Shown here piece after piece: positions 36,357 through 44,478 of a DNA stretch of 64,000 nucleotides; the stretch's first letter is position 1, and every line of letters begins with the position of its first letter. The position numbers and the translations under genes were made by a program. The notes beneath the pieces were generated by a model. The model was not told the DNA's origin. It did no database searches and worked only from the letters and a program-made list of their open reading frames with translations. The stretch comes from Cupriavidus sp. BIS7 (GTDB taxonomy: Bacteria > Pseudomonadota > Gammaproteobacteria > Burkholderiales > Burkholderiaceae): NCBI RefSeq assembly GCF_000292345.1, contig NZ_ALOU01000010.1:1-64000 (forward strand). The letters run 5' to 3'.

Positions 36357-37034
36357 ATGAGGATCCTATTAGTAGATGACGACCAGAAGGCAGCGCGATT
36401 GCTGGCTCGCGGTCTTCAGGAAGAAGGCTATGACGTGGAAACGGCGCATTCGGTTGACATGGCCGCTTTGCACGACAGCACCGCCTTCAGCCTGTTCATT
36501 CTTGACTGGATGCTTCCCGGCAAAAGCGGCGTCGATTTTTGCCGGGACTTGCGCGCCCAGGGCGTGCGCACGCCGATCCTGATGCTGACCGCGCGCGACG
36601 CGGTGGAGGACCGCATCGCCGGCCTGGACACCGGCGCCGACGATTACCTGACCAAGCCATTCGTATTCGAGGAACTGCTGGCGCGCGTGCGCGCGTTGCT
36701 GCGCCGTGTGGAGCTGGCACAACCCGCGCAGATCACACTGGACGACCTGGTCATCGACCCGCAATCGCGGGCAGTCACACGTGCCGGCGTCCGGCTGGAC
36801 CTCACGCCGAAGGAGTACGCGATCCTGAAGTTGTTGGTGACCCACGCCGGAGAAGTGGTCAGCCGCGCACAGCTTGCCGAACATATCTGGCACGCGGACC
36901 TGATTGCCATCGACAACCTGATTGACGTCCATATGAAGAACCTGCGCCGCAAGCTCGACCCTCCGGGCATGGCGGCGCTTATCCATACCGTGCGTGGCCA
37001 GGGGTTCCGGCTCGCACCTGCGGGAGCCTCCTGA
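36357..37034 (+). CDS. OmpR-family response regulator of efflux system 2 (CzcR/CopR type)
   Basis: A 225-residue regulator. The receiver domain has VDDDQ at residues 6-10, the phosphorylation site D50 in LFILDWMLPGKSG and lysine in LTKPFVFEELLAR. The winged helix shows LTPKEYAILKLLVTHAGEV and IDVHMKNLRRKLD, ending with HTVRGQGFRL. The ATG at 36357 starts the receiver; an in-frame extension upstream is not conserved in kind. It is divergent from the efflux operon and followed one base later by the kinase gene, the typical layout of metal-sensing systems. Confidence 0.93.
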   Translation: MRILLVDDDQKAARLLARGLQEEGYDVETAHSVDMAALHDSTAFSLFILDWMLPGKSGVDFCRDLRAQGVRTPILMLTARDAVEDRIAGLDTGADDYLTKPFVFEELLARVRALLRRVELAQPAQITLDDLVIDPQSRAVTRAGVRLDLTPKEYAILKLLVTHAGEVVSRAQLAEHIWHADLIAIDNLIDVHMKNLRRKLDPPGMAALIHTVRGQGFRLAPAGAS

Positions 37035-37035
37035 C

Positions 37036-38451
37036 GTGCTGAACTTCCGGCAGCGGCTGGTCCTGACGCACTGGACCGTCATCGTCGTGATCGTTGCCTG
37101 CTCGGCGTTCGCCGGGTGGTGGCAGCTTTCCCGACTGGTACACGGGCAGCTTGATGCCGCGCTGCTGGCGCTGGCGGAGACCGAAGCCGGCATGCAGGCC
37201 GAAAGCCACGGGCAGCCTGTCCGGGTGCATGAGCGCCCGCCTGGCTCGGCGCCGCCCTCGCTCGTGCGCCTGGACCGCCTGGTGCAGATCGTCAACGCAA
37301 GGGGCGAGGTGCTGTCCCGCAGCGCCAACCTCGGCGATGCCAGCCTGCCCGCGCCGCCCGCGCTGCTGGCGGAGCTGGCATCGGGCGGACAGGAGGTATT
37401 CCAAACGCTGCCGAACTTCGGCGAGGAGCCGATGCGCATGGTGTCCCTCCCGGCAATGGCGAACGGCAAGCCCGTCGTCATCCAGGTGGCGGGATCGCTG
37501 GACGACGTGCACGGCGTGCTGGAATCGGCAACGATACTGTTCGGCATCATGGCGGCGCTGCTGCTGGCCGCAGTCGGCGCGGCAGGGGTCGTGCTCACGC
37601 GGCGCACGTTCCGCGGCATCAACGACGTCGTGAAACAGGCCCAGCTTATTGGCGACGCAAACCTCGGCGAACGCCTGCCGCATCCGGGCGCCTCGGACGA
37701 GATCGGCCAGCTTGTGGACACGCTGAACGCGATGCTCGACCGGCTCGAGCACGCGTTTGACCAGCAACGGCGCTTCACCGCCGATGCGTCGCACGAGTTG
37801 CGCTCGCCGCTTTCCCGGCTGCGCACGGAGATCGAAGTAACGCTGCGGCGCCCGCGCGAAAGCCAGGAGTATGTGGATACGCTGCGCTCCTGCCTGGACG
37901 AAGTTGGCCGCCTGACCCGGCTGATCGAGGAACTGCTGGTGCTGGCGCGCTTCGATGCGGGTCAGGACGGCGCGGCCGGCGAGCCGCCCGCGCTGAACAC
38001 GCTGGTTGCCGAGACGCTGCTGCGCGCGGGCCCGGCTGCCCGCGACCGGCAGGTCGATTTCGTCGTGCACAACGATGCGGCGGCCGGCGCCAGGGTGGCG
38101 CACGCATCGGTCAGCCTGGTGCTGGCCAACCTGGTGGACAACGCGCTGAAGTTCTCCCCCCGGGGCGGCAAGATCACGGTCGACTGCGCCACGGACGCGC
38201 AGGACGCGCTGCTGAAGGTTGCCGACGAAGGGCCCGGCATCCCGCAGGACGAACTGCCTTACCTGTTCGACCGGTTCTTCCGCGGCGCGGGCGCACGGGC
38301 ATCGGATGCAGAGGGCGTGGGCCTTGGCCTGGCGCTGTCGCAATCGATCATTCACGCTCAGGGCGGGCATATCGAGGCCGCCAACGCGCCGGGCGGCGGC
38401 GCGGTCTTCACGGTCAGGATCCCGCTCGCGCATCAGGAATCCGACGCGTGA
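37036..38451 (+). CDS. sensor histidine kinase of efflux system 2 (CzcS/CusS-like)
   Basis: A 471-residue kinase with membrane segments at residues 12-29 and 165-187 enclosing a periplasmic sensor with few histidines. A HAMP domain precedes H253 in TADASHELRSPLSRLR. The ATP-binding domain contains NLVDNALKFSPRGGK, DEGPGIPQDELPYLFDRF and GLGLALS. The start is GTG at 37036, with GGGAG nine bases upstream and one base after the regulator stop. A metal signal is inferred from the neighbouring efflux genes. Confidence 0.92.
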   Translation: MLNFRQRLVLTHWTVIVVIVACSAFAGWWQLSRLVHGQLDAALLALAETEAGMQAESHGQPVRVHERPPGSAPPSLVRLDRLVQIVNARGEVLSRSANLGDASLPAPPALLAELASGGQEVFQTLPNFGEEPMRMVSLPAMANGKPVVIQVAGSLDDVHGVLESATILFGIMAALLLAAVGAAGVVLTRRTFRGINDVVKQAQLIGDANLGERLPHPGASDEIGQLVDTLNAMLDRLEHAFDQQRRFTADASHELRSPLSRLRTEIEVTLRRPRESQEYVDTLRSCLDEVGRLTRLIEELLVLARFDAGQDGAAGEPPALNTLVAETLLRAGPAARDRQVDFVVHNDAAAGARVAHASVSLVLANLVDNALKFSPRGGKITVDCATDAQDALLKVADEGPGIPQDELPYLFDRFFRGAGARASDAEGVGLGLALSQSIIHAQGGHIEAANAPGGGAVFTVRIPLAHQESDA

Positions 38452-38454
38452 GCG

Positions 38455-38506
38455 CCTGAAGAGCCTGAAGGCCTGAAACACCTGAACAACCTGAAGAAGA
38501 ATTCAG
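38455..38506. promoter_or_regulatory. CCTGAA repeat tract ending in response-regulator box, copy 2
   Basis: CCTGAA occurs five times (38455, 38464, 38472, 38481, 38490) at 8-9 base spacing, the last running into CTGAAGAAGAATTCAG (38491-38506), which is the exact reverse complement of the box at 36271. It lies directly after the kinase stop and 65 bases before a small ORF with a strong ribosome binding site, so it could drive the MgtC-family unit. Confidence 0.6.
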
Positions 38507-38570
38507 TGTACGCAGCGGCACCCCGTTGATAAGCTCCGTTCCGTCAAAGCAAACCTGAGGAGTCCCTCAA

Positions 38571-38621
38571 ATGGACAGTTGCTCTAGTCGATCTTCGAAG
38601 CAAGATTCGAAACAAGGTTAA
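38571..38621 (+). CDS. 16-codon leader ORF upstream of the MgtC-family gene
   Basis: ATG at 38571 is preceded by GAGGAG eight bases upstream, one of the strongest ribosome binding sites in the window, yet only MDSCSSRSSKQDSKQG is encoded before TAA. This looks like a leader peptide. The peptide is rich in serine, lysine and glutamine. There is no homology call to make; translation is inferred from the ribosome binding site alone. Confidence 0.45.
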   Translation: MDSCSSRSSKQDSKQG

Positions 38622-38779
38622 GCAAGCCACCCGCATTCCCTTTGCCGCTGGCTTGCATCGATCCATCGCAAGTCACGCAGCGGCAACACCGGGCACCTCC
38701 GCCCGCCGCGCGCCACTCGCACTCGCCTGCCCTCGCAGGCCACGCTGTCCGGACCAGCCGGATGGCCAAGGAGTCGGAA

Positions 38780-38974
38780 ATGCGCAAATTCCTCTTTTCC
38801 ACCACCCGGACCTCCGCACTCACGGAACGTCTGGCATCCCCGTTCCTGCGCACCCGGGTGCAGTCGGACACCTCAACCGCGAAATCGTCTGGCCGGGCCG
38901 GCCACCGCGACGCCCCGATGACCGATCGGGAGTACGCCGATGCGGCCGTCCGGTTCTGCCGCACGCTCTGGTAA
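38780..38974 (+). CDS. small hypothetical protein (64 aa) in the MgtC leader
   Basis: ATG at 38780 has AAGGAG seven bases upstream. The product is basic and arginine/threonine-rich (starts MRKFLFSTTRTSALTERL, ends REYADAAVRFCRTLW), with no membrane segment. It ends 62 bases before the MgtC-family start; a TCCGTG/CACGGA hairpin lies just after its stop (38976-38991). Not recognised. It could be a true small protein or a second leader ORF. Confidence 0.5.
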   Translation: MRKFLFSTTRTSALTERLASPFLRTRVQSDTSTAKSSGRAGHRDAPMTDREYADAAVRFCRTLW

Positions 38975-39036
38975 CTCCGTGCCCCCACGGAATACCTCCG
39001 CCATGATTTCCATTGCAGTTTCCATTGCTGTTGAGC

Positions 39037-39759
39037 ATGTCCATCGAAGCCATCCAGAACATCAACGTTGACTCACTCCTCGACACCGGCATCAGCCTGA
39101 TCACCGCCTTCCTGCTGGGCGGGGTCATCGGATACGAACGCCAATACCGGCAGCGCACGGCCGGCCTGCGCACCAACGTGCTGGTGGCCGTGGGCGCCGC
39201 CATCTTCGTGGACATGGCCAATCGGCTGGCCGGCCATGATGGCGCCGTGCGCGTGGTGGCCTATGTGGTGTCCGGCATCGGCTTTCTCGGTGCCGGGGTC
39301 ATCATGCGCGAAGAAGGCAATGTGCGTGGGCTGAATACGGCCGCCACGCTATGGGGCTCGGCCGCGGTCGGCGCATGCGCGGGGGCCGACCTGATCGTCG
39401 AAGCGGGCCTGGGCTGCCTGTTCGTGCTGGCGGCAAACACGCTGCTGCGCCCCGTCGTTCATCGCATCAACCAGCAGCCCATCGATACCCCGGCCGTGGA
39501 GGTCACCAACACGGTGTACGTGATCACGCCGCGTCATCGCCAGAAAGAAGCACTGGCGATGCTGACGGACGCGCTGGAGGCCAGCAACCATCCCACGCGC
39601 GATCTGGTGGTGCACGCGTTCGGCGCGAGCGACGTGGAGATCGAAGCCGTGCTTATGGCCACTTCCGTCGATGGCGATGAACTGGATGCCGTGGTGGCGC
39701 GGCTAGCCGAATCCGAGGCAGTAAGCCAGGCATTCTGGAGCCCGAGCACCACGGAATAG
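39037..39759 (+). CDS. MgtC/SapB-family membrane protein
   Basis: A 240-residue inner-membrane protein. The N-terminal half has four to five membrane segments with the family signatures GGVIGYERQYRQRTAGLRTN, VSGIGFLGAGVIMRE and NTAATLWGSAAVG; the C-terminal third (from about residue 150) is a soluble ACT-like domain beginning EVTNTVYVITPRHRQ. MgtC proteins affect magnesium/phosphate and ATP homeostasis and acid tolerance. The upstream leader contains two small ORFs with strong ribosome binding sites, and a copy of the box found upstream of the efflux regulator, so a link with the adjacent two-component system is possible. Confidence 0.9.
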   Translation: MSIEAIQNINVDSLLDTGISLITAFLLGGVIGYERQYRQRTAGLRTNVLVAVGAAIFVDMANRLAGHDGAVRVVAYVVSGIGFLGAGVIMREEGNVRGLNTAATLWGSAAVGACAGADLIVEAGLGCLFVLAANTLLRPVVHRINQQPIDTPAVEVTNTVYVITPRHRQKEALAMLTDALEASNHPTRDLVVHAFGASDVEIEAVLMATSVDGDELDAVVARLAESEAVSQAFWSPSTTE

Positions 39760-39863
39760 TGGCCTCCTCATCCAGCGTCCACACCCGCTCCGGCCGCCCG
39801 GCTTGAAATCGGGGGCTCGCAACCTACCATTGTCTGCATGCGGACCAACGCGGGAGCGAGGCC

Positions 39864-40349
39864 ATGGAACTCAGCATGGTGCCGGTGACAAAGCCGGAAG
39901 CCACCAACTTCATCTTCGGACAATCGCATTTCATCAAGACTGTCGAGGACCTGCATGAAGCGCTCGTCGGCACGGTCCCGGGCATCCAGTTCGGCATCGC
40001 CTTCTGCGAAGCCTCCGGCAAGCGGCTGGTGCGCTGGTCAGGAACCGACGAGGCAATGATCGACCTGGCCTGCCAGAACGCAACGGCGATTGCCGCCGGC
40101 CACACGTTCCTGATCTTCCTTGGCGACGGATTCTTTCCCGTCAATGTGCTCGGCGCGGTGCGCGCGGTGCCGGAGGTGTGCCGCATCTACTGCGCCACGG
40201 CAAACCCGACGCAGGTCATCATCGCGCAGACCGACCTGGGCAGGGCTGTGCTTGGCGTCGTCGACGGCGAACCGCCACTTGGCATCGAAACCGAAGCCGA
40301 CATCGCCGACCGCAAGGGCTTGCTGCGGCGGTTTGGGTACAAGCTCTGA
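39864..40349 (+). CDS. adenosine-specific kinase family protein
   Basis: A 161-residue protein of the small family annotated as adenosine-specific kinase (PF04008-type). Visible family features are KPEATNFIFGQSHFIKTVEDLHEA near residue 9 (key part NFIFGQSHFIKT), GIQFGIAFCEASGKRLVR, and the C-terminal CRIYCATANPTQVIIAQT, followed by GVVDGEPPLGIE. GGAGCGAGG precedes the ATG. The gene stands alone and converges on fhaC across a hairpin. The biochemical function of this family is poorly established, so the name is a family label. Confidence 0.82.
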   Translation: MELSMVPVTKPEATNFIFGQSHFIKTVEDLHEALVGTVPGIQFGIAFCEASGKRLVRWSGTDEAMIDLACQNATAIAAGHTFLIFLGDGFFPVNVLGAVRAVPEVCRIYCATANPTQVIIAQTDLGRAVLGVVDGEPPLGIETEADIADRKGLLRRFGYKL

Positions 40350-40381
40350 GGGGGCGAGGCGGTCTTGTGTGCGTCGCATAT

Positions 40382-40414
40382 AGCCACGGCCATGGCGGAA
40401 TCCGGGCCGTGGCT
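40382..40414. terminator. hairpin between convergent genes (kinase-family gene and fhaC)
   Basis: AGCCACGGCC and GGCCGTGGCT form a perfect 10-bp stem with a 13-base loop midway in the 94-bp gap. No T tract follows on either strand, so termination is only plausible. Confidence 0.45.
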
Positions 40415-40443
40415 CAAGACACACCTGATCAGCAAAACCTGGA

Positions 40444-42207
40444 TCAGTACTGGTAGGTAACCTGCAATCCGCCCGTCACATCCGCCGTCTGGAACGTGGC
40501 GGGCTTATACACTGGCATCCCCGCGAACAGGTCATAAGACAGCCGCCCGAACCGCGACCCGAACCCGCCGCGCAGGCCCAATACCGCGCCGGCAAGCTGC
40601 GTTCCCACGAGACCGGCCGTTGATGGCCCAAATACACGCCCGTAATCGAGCCCCGCGTACAGCGCCAGCCCGGTGTTCGCAATCGGTGCCTGCAGCTCGT
40701 TGCGCCAGTAGAAGCCGCTGTCGCCCGCCAGCAGCATTTCGCCGTCGAAACCACGCACCGTGTAGCGGCTGCCGATGGTCATCATGTCCGACGAATACAG
40801 GTGATTGCCGGTGTACTGGCCCCGGAACGTCGTCACATAGCGCAGTGCCTGATTGCCGAGCCTGAATGGCGCCGACAGATTGGCATCGGCCACCACCATG
40901 CTGTACCGCCACGTTGGCCCGCCATTGACGGCCAGCGTATCGGGCTGGGCCCCGAATCCGCCGATGCCCTGCCGGAAGACGAGACTGCCGTCGAACTGTG
41001 CAGCGCCGAAGTAATGCCGGTCAGTGAAACCGGCCTCCACCAGCGTGTTGTTGCGACGCTGCTGGGGAATCTCGGTGTCCTCGATGAAACTCTGGCCAAA
41101 ACGGCGCGACAGCCGGAACTGCAGTCCCAGCACATCGTTCTGGCTGCGACGGATCACGCGCTGCAGCTTCATATCCACCGTCTGCGAGTTTCCGCTCGAA
41201 ATAAAGGTCTGATTGACCCCGGCGATCTGCTGGTAATACGTGTTCGAGTAAGCGGACAGCGTGCCAGTCCAGTAACCCCACGGCACCGAATAGAAACCAT
41301 TCCAGCCGTGCGTGCCACGCGTACGGTTGCCGAACCCCAGGTCCTGCATATAGCCGACGTTGAAAAGATCATTGAGGCCCAGCGGGTTGTCGATGCCGAC
41401 GCTCAGGTTGCCGAGCCACTTGCCGGTGGCCTCCGTGCCCGAGTTGTCGACCGATGCAACCACCGTCCATGGCTTCGCACGCTTGACCGTAATCACGACA
41501 TCGCTGACGCCGGGCACGGCAGTCGGCACCACCTGCATATCGGCATCCTGGCTGGCCACGCGCTTCATCTGCTCCAGCCCCTGCTCCAGATCGCGCAGGT
41601 TCAGCAAATCGCCCGAGCGCGCCGGGAAAGCTGTCTTCCATGTGCCACGCGTTTCAGCGTCTGCAAAGCGCAACTCGCCGATCACACCGGGAATCAACGC
41701 CAGCCGCAGCGTGCCGGAACTCAGGTCCTGCTGCGGCAGCAACACGCGCGTGGTCACGTAGCCCCGGCCCAGAACGGCTTGCGATACGCCCTTGACCAGC
41801 AGATCCAGCCCCTGCCTGCCGACGCACGCGCCCTGGTAGTGATCGAGCCACGTCCGGGCAAAAGCGAACGGGTCCTGCGGCAATGCGGAGGCGCCTTGTG
41901 CTTGAACGCTGTCGGGCAGGTCCGCAGGAACCTCCAGCACGAAACGGTCGATGCGGAAGCACGGGGTCTCGGAGGGAAGCACCGGGTATGCGAGCGGCGC
42001 AATCTCTTGCGCGCGTACGCCCGGGGCTTCAGTGACCTGCGCACGCTCGCGGGCTTCTTGTTGCTGGCGGGTGAGTTGTTGTTGCTCGGCGGCGGTTGTT
42101 GCTACTTGCCCAGGCGGGAGGGCTTGTGCGAGTACGGCAGGACTGGCCAGCAACAGCCCGGCGAAAGACTGCCAACCACTTATGGCGGGAAGGTTTTTCT
42201 TCTTCAT
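40444..42207 (-). CDS. fhaC: two-partner secretion outer-membrane transporter (ShlB/FhaC/HecB, CdiB-like)
   Basis: A 587-residue Omp85-type pore that exports the FhaB-like partner. A signal peptide ends near VLAQALPPGQ; a glutamine/arginine-rich helix (AAEQQQLTRQQQEARERAQ) is the usual plug helix; two POTRA domains follow (ETPCFRIDRFVLEVP and GYVTTRVLLPQQDLSSGTLR); the 16-strand barrel includes NRTRGTHGWNGFYSVPWGYW and the late RGFDGEMLLAGDSGFYWRNE, matching the conserved RG-F loop, and ends in LQVTYQY. It is separated from fhaB by about 3.9 kb of small genes, the gene order (A, I, B) of Burkholderia-type contact inhibition. Confidence 0.92.
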   Translation of the reverse strand: MKKKNLPAISGWQSFAGLLLASPAVLAQALPPGQVATTAAEQQQLTRQQQEARERAQVTEAPGVRAQEIAPLAYPVLPSETPCFRIDRFVLEVPADLPDSVQAQGASALPQDPFAFARTWLDHYQGACVGRQGLDLLVKGVSQAVLGRGYVTTRVLLPQQDLSSGTLRLALIPGVIGELRFADAETRGTWKTAFPARSGDLLNLRDLEQGLEQMKRVASQDADMQVVPTAVPGVSDVVITVKRAKPWTVVASVDNSGTEATGKWLGNLSVGIDNPLGLNDLFNVGYMQDLGFGNRTRGTHGWNGFYSVPWGYWTGTLSAYSNTYYQQIAGVNQTFISSGNSQTVDMKLQRVIRRSQNDVLGLQFRLSRRFGQSFIEDTEIPQQRRNNTLVEAGFTDRHYFGAAQFDGSLVFRQGIGGFGAQPDTLAVNGGPTWRYSMVVADANLSAPFRLGNQALRYVTTFRGQYTGNHLYSSDMMTIGSRYTVRGFDGEMLLAGDSGFYWRNELQAPIANTGLALYAGLDYGRVFGPSTAGLVGTQLAGAVLGLRGGFGSRFGRLSYDLFAGMPVYKPATFQTADVTGGLQVTYQY

Positions 42208-42271
42208 TGAGATACTTCAGATCACGATCACCATCAGCTCGGATCCTTGATGATGACCTTCGGTTTTTGCC

Positions 42272-42652
42272 TCACCCAGTTCCTGAACCGGGGAAACGGG
42301 GAAAATCTTCAACATCCCATCTATCCGGTAGTCGAATAGTTGGAGAGAAATCGACCTTCCAAATATCAACCTCGCAGGGATAAGATCGATCGTTTACGTA
42401 TAACGTCGCCACGAGGAGGACTCCGTCGGAGTCGTTCGACTTCAATGTCGCCCCAACTATTCCTCGTTGGACATCTTCGTACTCGTGCGGTAGGCATATA
42501 CGAAAGCTCCCCATGCCTCCATCGTCCAGCGGTTCGACGAGCAGCTTTTGATGGTGACGAACGAGTAACTGCACCTCTGGAATCGTTGCAACCTCGCCAA
42601 GATGTAGCAGTAAGCCCCTTTCTCTATCCGATATTTCTCGCAAAGCCTTCAT
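42272..42652 (-). CDS. small hypothetical protein (DUF6984-like), immunity candidate
   Basis: A 126-residue soluble protein beginning MKALREISDRERGLLLHLG, which from memory resembles the DUF6984 family found beside polymorphic toxins. It continues with QLLVRHHQKLLVEPLDDGGMGSF and ends in a glycine/threonine tail. The ATG at 42652 was chosen; a GTG at 42697 gives 15 more residues. The gene is last in the small-gene array, 65 bases before fhaC. An immunity role is inferred from place and size. Confidence 0.6.
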   Translation of the reverse strand: MKALREISDRERGLLLHLGEVATIPEVQLLVRHHQKLLVEPLDDGGMGSFRICLPHEYEDVQRGIVGATLKSNDSDGVLLVATLYVNDRSYPCEVDIWKVDFSPTIRLPDRWDVEDFPRFPGSGTG

Positions 42653-42728
42653 CTCACAGTTACGCGCCGGATGTTCGCTATCTGGATTATCGAGCACGGT
42701 CGGCGGAAAATACGCTCGGCCAGCGCCC

Positions 42729-42980
42729 CTAATCTATCAGCCCTGCCTCTTGTAGATGCTTAGGGAGGACAACGACATGAACGATCAACAAAAAGATGAA
42801 TGCCGGAAGGCTAATCCAGATCAAGCAAAATCTCTCATCCATTCCAAGTAGAAACCTCACGCCCCCGCCCAATATGAACGCGTATAGCCCACTGGATGCA
42901 ATAGATATGCATCCCACAACGATAATGCTTCGCTCGTTTATGAGTGACACGCGGTCAATCAGTCTCTTTATTTTAACCAT
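42729..42980 (-). CDS. small two-segment membrane protein A, immunity candidate
   Basis: An 83-residue protein with membrane segments at about residues 18-38 and 50-70. It ends LPKHLQEAGLID. It overlaps the previous gene by 13 bases and is recognisably similar to that gene's product in the second half (compare ISLPAFIFLLIV with IGLPLFIILFVI, and LPKHLQEAGLI with LPESLRKAGML), so the two look like a tandem duplication. Small inner-membrane proteins of this kind are typical immunity proteins against membrane-active toxins; the role here is inferred. Confidence 0.6.
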   Translation of the reverse strand: MVKIKRLIDRVSLINERSIIVVGCISIASSGLYAFILGGGVRFLLGMDERFCLIWISLPAFIFLLIVHVVVLPKHLQEAGLID

Positions 42981-43234
42981 GGAACGAACCGCTCTGGTTT
43001 ATCACTCAACATTCCGGCCTTTCTCAATGACTCCGGTAAAAATCTTGCGAAAATAACAAATAAGATAATGAACAATGGAAGGCCAATCACTACTAGCGAT
43101 TCGTTGTCATTAAATCCAATCCCCATTCCGCAGATACTCGCCACTAAAAATGACCAAAATCCGGCATTGCAAGCCGAGGCCACGCAGATCACGAACCAAG
43201 TCTCAAGGCTCGCGTAGACGTAACGCCAATTCAT
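42968..43234 (-). CDS. small two-segment membrane protein B, immunity candidate
   Basis: An 88-residue protein with two membrane segments at about residues 13-34 and 48-66, ending ERFVPWLK. The ATG at 43234 has GGGAG seven bases upstream, a far better start than the longer reading to 43423, which runs through the neighbouring gene. It is paralogous to the next gene (42729-42980) in its C-terminal half. It lies in the lower-GC small-gene array between fhaB and fhaC. Confidence 0.62.
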   Translation of the reverse strand: MNWRYVYASLETWFVICVASACNAGFWSFLVASICGMGIGFNDNESLVVIGLPLFIILFVIFARFLPESLRKAGMLSDKPERFVPWLK

Positions 43235-43256
43235 TTCTGATCTCCCGCCTCCCGAA

Positions 43257-43553
43257 CTACTCTCTGCGTAGATACACGCACCAGTCGAGCAAACAGTCGC
43301 GAAAATCTTGTGGGGCGTCAATTCTTGCGCACTCCACCTCGACGCTTGCGCCATCAAAATGTGAGGCCAGCTCAGTTCCAACTTCATCCATGATTCCGCG
43401 ATCCAACTCCGGAATCGCGCCATCGAAGATGACCTTGATTCTTACGTCGTCACCGTCGAATCCACAGCTAATAACTCGAATATTTGAACTAACACTTCCC
43501 AGCAAAGCGGCCTGCATGGCCAAGAGCAAGCGAATGCGCAGCGTATTACTCAT
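43257..43553 (-). CDS. small acidic hypothetical protein, immunity candidate
   Basis: A 98-residue soluble acidic protein: MSNTLRIRLLLAMQAALLG, then VRIKVIFDGAIPELDRG and ASVEVECARIDAPQDF, ending LRRE. It resembles small proteins often seen near polymorphic toxin genes, but no family name is certain. ATG at 43553 has GAGAG about eight bases upstream. It lies 22 bases before the membrane gene B and 29 bases after the Imm42-like gene, in one direction with them. Confidence 0.6.
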   Translation of the reverse strand: MSNTLRIRLLLAMQAALLGSVSSNIRVISCGFDGDDVRIKVIFDGAIPELDRGIMDEVGTELASHFDGASVEVECARIDAPQDFRDCLLDWCVYLRRE

Positions 43554-43582
43554 GATTAAGCTCTCGCAGGTACAATTCAAAT

Positions 43583-44092
43583 CTATGAAAACGGCGTCTT
43601 TTCTCTGTTAAGGATGGCTTTCCACTGCCCAATGGCCTGCTGGATAACTGTTATGAACATATCTTTTGGAAGTCGCACTTCCCAGGCATTACTTGGTTTA
43701 GCTACATCGCCAAAAACTAGGCGATCACCCCCCTCTTCTTGGAGCAAAAAGAAGGCGTAACCAGCATCCAAAATGCTCAAGGGAGAAACCAGATGGGTAT
43801 AATCACTGGACTCCGCGTTCGAATTCATCCCAGGAAACGCGAGGACACAAAGGCTCTCAAACACCTCCTGCGGCCCCTTTGCCGCAAGGTTTCCATCGCC
43901 GACAGCCTTCTCTAGGCACGTAAAATTGGCCATGGAGGCAATATCAGAGCCGATGGTCGATAAAAACGGTTGTTGTGGGTACATGTGCTCTTCAACTATG
44001 TATGCCAGGCATCCATTAGAAAATTTAGCTGTTGACCAAGCATCAACCTGATCAATCCAGACCGCAAATATTTGTGGGTCGCCAATAATCAT
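43583..44092 (-). CDS. Imm42-like immunity protein
   Basis: A 169-residue protein that begins MIIGDPQIFAVWIDQVDAWS, which matches from memory the start of the immunity 42 family (an N-terminal I-G-D-P-x-x-F-A). It continues NGCLAYIVEEHMYPQQPF and ends LNREKTPFS. ATG at 44092 was chosen because GGGGGAG lies six bases upstream; longer in-frame starts lie at 44155 and 44185. No cognate toxin domain is present next to it, so it is an orphan immunity gene. Confidence 0.7.
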   Translation of the reverse strand: MIIGDPQIFAVWIDQVDAWSTAKFSNGCLAYIVEEHMYPQQPFLSTIGSDIASMANFTCLEKAVGDGNLAAKGPQEVFESLCVLAFPGMNSNAESSDYTHLVSPLSILDAGYAFFLLQEEGGDRLVFGDVAKPSNAWEVRLPKDMFITVIQQAIGQWKAILNREKTPFS

Positions 44093-44162
44093 ATTATCTC
44101 CCCCTAAAACCTCGCGCTCTAATATGATTTGATGAGTTGAACTCACTTCAATCATATTCGGA

Positions 44163-44390
44163 TCATAGTGCCGCGCTGTCCTCAACTGAGAGAGCCTTCA
44201 TTACTGCATCCTGCCAGTCCTGCCAAGCGCCAGGATCAGCAGGACCATGTCCGCCTTCCCAGACTTGCCATGATAGCGAACCGAGCATCCCACCAAGCTC
44301 ATCCGATTTAGTTAGCTCATATTCGCGCTCGATAAAATAAAACATCGCACGATATGCCTGCTCTATAGTCAATTTCTGTTCAGTCATCAT
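44163..44390 (-). CDS. small hypothetical protein, immunity candidate
   Basis: A 75-residue acidic soluble protein (MMTEQKLTIEQAYRAMF at the start, then DELGGMLGSLSWQVWEGG and PADPGAWQDWQDAVMKA). Similar short proteins with PADP-x-x-W-x-x-W recur beside contact-inhibition toxin ends, as recalled; no family name is certain. AGGG lies five bases before the ATG. It follows the displaced fhaB fragment at 44479-44601 by 88 bases. Confidence 0.6.
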   Translation of the reverse strand: MMTEQKLTIEQAYRAMFYFIEREYELTKSDELGGMLGSLSWQVWEGGHGPADPGAWQDWQDAVMKALSVEDSAAL

Positions 44391-44478
44391 TTCCACCCTG
44401 GTTATAAGCCTGCAGCCGTCACTGACATGCCTCCAACCACACCAACAATCTGGCTAACGGCATACAGGCGCCTCCAGT

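Noticed and set aside
38455..38506. CRISPR-like or simple-sequence repeat made of CCTGAA units
   Set aside because: Units are six bases with 2-3 base gaps, far too short for CRISPR; the terminal part matches the box at 36271, so a regulatory reading is preferred.
42968..43423. A 151-residue reading of the small membrane protein B
   Set aside because: The extra N-terminal part runs antisense-free but through the neighbouring gene in another frame; the 43234 start has a strong ribosome binding site.
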